Positions 5,026-6,766 of a DNA stretch of 6,766 nucleotides are shown piece by piece. Both the position numbers and the translations under genes were made by a program. Origin of the DNA: Pirellulales bacterium (lineage in GTDB: Bacteria > Planctomycetota > Planctomycetia > Pirellulales > JALHLM01); assembly GCA_022844585.1 (NCBI GenBank), contig JALHLM010000344.1, positions 1-6,766 on the forward strand, in the 5' to 3' direction. The notes under the pieces are model-generated. The model saw only the letters and a program-made list of their open reading frames with translations, had not been told where the DNA came from and made no database searches. Each line of letters begins with the position of its first letter. Position 1 is the stretch's first letter.

Positions 5026-5772
5026 CGGGCCTTGGTGTGGTCCGAGGAACGGGACGCTGCACCTGACGGCCGCAATCGATTGATCGGGCGGCGCACCGTG
5101 GTAGATCATCGTTACCGCGTCGTTCGTAATCTCGACGATGGTTTGACTGACGGTGCTGGCCTCCGGACGGCTCAGGTTGACGCTCACGCCTTCGCGCCCT
5201 GGCCAGCGGTGGCGATGAAAGGCGTCTTGGGTTTCTCGCCAGGGGGCGCTTTCCGCGAACATCGCGGCAAACAGCTCGCGTCGCGGGGCGCCGACGAGCG
5301 CGTCTCCCAGGCCAGATGATGTGTACATCAACGGGCGATCGATCGCATGGCGATCGTGAACTCGCAATGCGCCGTCGTCGATCGCTAATTCCGCCAACAT
5401 CGCCCGGTCGACGATCACCAGTCGGAACGGCGCAAACTGTCCGACATTGATTTGTTCGGCTCGCACGATGGCCTCGTCCCGGCCCACTGCGTCCAAAAGC
5501 GATGGAATAATCGCCCCTCGGGTGATCGGCCGGGCCGGCGCTGGCGCACCCGTGGCGTTCAGCAGCACCATCGCCAGTCCGGCGTCGTTGACGCCAATCC
5601 ACGTGCCGCCAGCCTGCGGATCGCGTGGCAAGATTGCCTGGTGCGCACCGAAAGTCTCGATCGCGGGCGGAATGGCAGCAGGGCGCAGCCGGGATTCGTC
5701 GCGATTGACGACGAGGCGAATCCCAAGCGCGGATGGGTTTTCTGTCAGCGGGATGACCGAAAGTGTACACAT
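5017..5772 (-). CDS. NRDE-domain (TANGO2-family) protein
   Basis: This 251-residue protein is of the NRDE family, named for the motif Asn23-Arg24-Asp25-Glu26, seen here as VVNRDES. The N-terminus MCTLSV exposes Cys2 after methionine removal, as in Ntn-hydrolase-like relatives. DPQAGGTWIGVNDAGLAMVLLN (52-73) is the second conserved block and YTSSGLGD around 150-157 the third. Bacterial members are uncharacterised; the eukaryotic homologue TANGO2/HRG-9 has been linked to haem mobilisation and lipid homeostasis. No signal peptide is seen, so it should act in the cytoplasm. Length and block order fit a complete protein. It is convergent with the preceding conserved gene, their ends overlapping by 9 bases, and divergent from the SDR gene across 52 bases. 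A GTG two bases inside the ATG opens another frame, which is a shadow. The family call is firm; the function is not. Confidence 0.93.
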   Translation of the reverse strand: MCTLSVIPLTENPSALGIRLVVNRDESRLRPAAIPPAIETFGAHQAILPRDPQAGGTWIGVNDAGLAMVLLNATGAPAPARPITRGAIIPSLLDAVGRDEAIVRAEQINVGQFAPFRLVIVDRAMLAELAIDDGALRVHDRHAIDRPLMYTSSGLGDALVGAPRRELFAAMFAESAPWRETQDAFHRHRWPGREGVSVNLSRPEASTVSQTIVEITNDAVTMIYHGAPPDQSIAAVRCSVPFLGPHQGPSK

Positions 5773-5824
5773 CTTGGTTTACAATCCAGGGCAGGATCCC
5801 ACCATTCTACCGGTCCCATTCCCG
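5773..5824. promoter_or_regulatory. Divergent promoter region between NRDE and SDR genes
   Basis: These 52 bases must drive one or both divergent genes. A TACAAT at 5780-5785 (plus) could be a -10 for the SDR gene, with a poor -35. A TAGAAT on the minus strand (plus-strand 5804-5809) could be a -10 for the NRDE gene, its -35 then falling inside the SDR coding start. No Shine-Dalgarno sequence is seen for either gene. Confidence 0.3.
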
Positions 5825-6595
5825 ATGACGCCACGCAAAGTCGCACTCGTTACCGGCGCAGGCAAGCGCCGCGTCGGTTGGCATGTCGCCCAAGCGCTCG
5901 TGGCGCGCGGCTACGCGCTGGCAATCCATTATCGCAGTTCCGCGACGGAGGCCGCGGAGACAATCGAGGCCTGGCGGCGCGCGGGCGTCGACGCCGAGGC
6001 ATTTCATGCCGACCTTGCGGACGAGGTCGCGGTCCGCGCGATGGTGGAAAGCGTCGTCGCCCGCTTCGGACGCATCGACGTGCTGGTCACCTGCGCGGCG
6101 ACATGGAAGAGCAAACCCCTCGAAGCAGTCACCGCCGAAGACGTCCGCAGTTATTTCGAAACGAATACGCTCGGCACGTTTCTTTGCTGCCAACACGTCG
6201 GCCTGGCCATGGTCCGGCAACCGGAAGGGGGCGCGATCGTCACTATCGGCGATTGGGCCATCGAACGCCCGTACCTCGACTACGCGGCGTACTTCCCGTC
6301 GAAAGGGGCGATTCCCACACTCACGCGCGTGATGGCCGTCGAACTCGGCACGCGTAACCCCAAAGTGCGCGTCAATTGCATCCTGCCCGGCCCAGTCATG
6401 TTGCCGCCGGATCTCCCGCAAGCCGAACGCGACGAAGCGATTCAAGCGACACTGGTAAAACGCGAAGGGAGCCCCGAAAACATCGCCCAGGCAGTGCTGC
6501 ATTTCGTCGAAAACGATTTCATCACCGGCGCATGCTTGCCAGTCGACGGCGGGCGCACGGTCTTCGCCCCGGACGGCAGCGGATCGTCGTCGTAG
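5825..6595 (+). CDS. SDR-family oxidoreductase, pteridine-reductase-like
   Basis: This 256-residue classical short-chain dehydrogenase/reductase has one Rossmann domain. The nucleotide loop reads TGAGKRRVG (10-18), similar to the TGAAKRxG of pteridine reductases rather than the common TGxxxGIG. HYRSS (35-39) after the second strand indicates NADPH preference, as in Leishmania PTR1 (HYHRS). HADL (61-64) contacts the adenine. The usual NNAG block is changed to VTCAAT (88-93). Asn114 is the structural Asn. The catalytic Ser is replaced by the segment TIGDW, and Asp143-Tyr156-Lys160 reproduces exactly the Asp-x12-Tyr-x3-Lys spacing of PTR1 (Asp181, Tyr194, Lys198). VDGG near 240-243 closes the fold. 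Reduction of a pterin or a similar carbonyl or imine is therefore plausible, but the substrate is not proven. ATG 5825 begins exactly at the family N-terminus; a longer reading would run back through the NRDE gene. A Ser/Gly-rich tail ends the protein. Confidence 0.92.
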   Translation: MTPRKVALVTGAGKRRVGWHVAQALVARGYALAIHYRSSATEAAETIEAWRRAGVDAEAFHADLADEVAVRAMVESVVARFGRIDVLVTCAATWKSKPLEAVTAEDVRSYFETNTLGTFLCCQHVGLAMVRQPEGGAIVTIGDWAIERPYLDYAAYFPSKGAIPTLTRVMAVELGTRNPKVRVNCILPGPVMLPPDLPQAERDEAIQATLVKREGSPENIAQAVLHFVENDFITGACLPVDGGRTVFAPDGSGSSS

Positions 6596-6704
6596 GCATC
6601 GCCCATGGCCGCGACTATGGTGGCCCATCGGGCCACTTGAAACGGAGACGATTAGCTGGGACGAGCGGGAAGGAAGCAAAAAGGGTGTGAACATCGAGTT
6701 TGCG

Positions 6705-6717
6705 CTCGTCGGACGAG
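6705..6717. repeat. Short palindrome CTCGT-CGG-ACGAG
   Basis: CTCGT and ACGAG pair around a 3-base loop, about 110 bases after the SDR stop. Flanking bases TTTGCG and TGAGCGAAA extend the symmetry imperfectly. It may add to 3'-end structure after the SDR gene. Confidence 0.3.
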
Positions 6718-6733
6718 TGAGCGAAACATAGTC

Positions 6734-6763
6734 GCCGGGGCAAGGCGGCCACCTTGCCCCGGC
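6734..6763. terminator. 12-bp perfect GC-rich stem-loop at the window end
   Basis: GCCGGGGCAAGG (6734-6745) pairs perfectly with CCTTGCCCCGGC (6752-6763) around a 6-base loop. It lies 138 bases past the SDR stop and is followed by AAA at the window edge, with no T tract on the plus strand. It could terminate transcription from either side, or be one copy of a dispersed hairpin repeat. The stem is certain; the role is not. Confidence 0.5.
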
Positions 6764-6766
6764 AAA

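Noticed and set aside
5447..5824. N-terminal extension of the SDR back to 5447
   Set aside because: It would run antisense through the N-terminal half of the NRDE gene. The Rossmann fold begins a few residues after ATG 5825.
5807..6694. Minus-strand open frame of 295 codons antisense to the SDR gene
   Set aside because: The SDR frame has all its catalytic motifs. The antisense product is low-complexity, rich in Arg, Asp and His, as expected from a high-GC shadow frame.
6688..6732. GTG-initiated 14-codon open frame after the SDR gene
   Set aside because: Too short, with no ribosome site and no coding signal.
1..6766. tRNA, rRNA, CRISPR array, insertion sequence or phage genes
   Set aside because: No cloverleaf, spacer-repeat periodicity, transposase or integrase motif, or terminal inverted repeats of an element were found on reading both strands.

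Overview
The window looks like a piece of a planctomycete chromosome, probably of the Pirellulales type. This is inferred from gene content and protein style, not from a marker gene. The GC content is fairly high. There is a membrane-anchored leucine-rich-repeat (LRR) protein with the characteristic 'FGLRTLLVG' N-terminus, a secreted CxxCH protein of a family I recall from Planctomycetota and Acidobacteria, and a short conserved protein I associate with planctomycetes. Shine-Dalgarno sites are weak or absent before several genes, and GTG and TTG starts are used.

Layout. Positions 1-512 (minus) hold the first 170 codons of CTP synthase (pyrG), cut by the window edge. A 230-base divergent intergenic region (513-742) carries a CACGGAG-type dispersed repeat and a small hairpin flanked by 8-base direct repeats. 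The LRR protein follows at 743-1768 (plus). It converges on a secreted, possibly haem-binding CxxCH protein at 1818-3122 (minus). Upstream of that is a strong hairpin, then a single-domain protoglobin at 3223-3849 (minus). The protoglobin diverges from an Rrf2-family regulator at 3995-4459 (plus), which is followed in the same direction by a conserved protein of unknown function at 4519-5025 (plus). The stop codon of that gene overlaps the stop of a convergent NRDE/TANGO2-family protein at 5017-5772 (minus). The NRDE gene diverges across 52 bases from an SDR oxidoreductase with pteridine-reductase-like catalytic spacing at 5825-6595 (plus). The last 171 bases are non-coding and end in a 12-bp perfect hairpin.

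How the genes may work together. The clearest module is the divergent Rrf2-protoglobin pair. The regulator has three cysteines that could hold an Fe-S cluster, and the globin keeps the proximal His and the distal Tyr of protoglobins. The intergenic region has a perfect TTGACA -35 element for the globin promoter, two palindromes and a direct repeat. This fits a regulator that senses nitric oxide, oxygen or redox state and controls a gas-binding globin. The CxxCH protein lies next to the globin, and the NRDE protein belongs to a family whose eukaryotic members have been linked to haem mobilisation, so a loose haem theme runs from about 1.8 to 5.8 kb. That theme is inference and could be coincidence. 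CTP synthase, the LRR protein and the SDR look like unrelated neighbours. I see no mobile element, CRISPR array, tRNA or rRNA, and no clear new multi-gene system beyond the globin/Rrf2 module.
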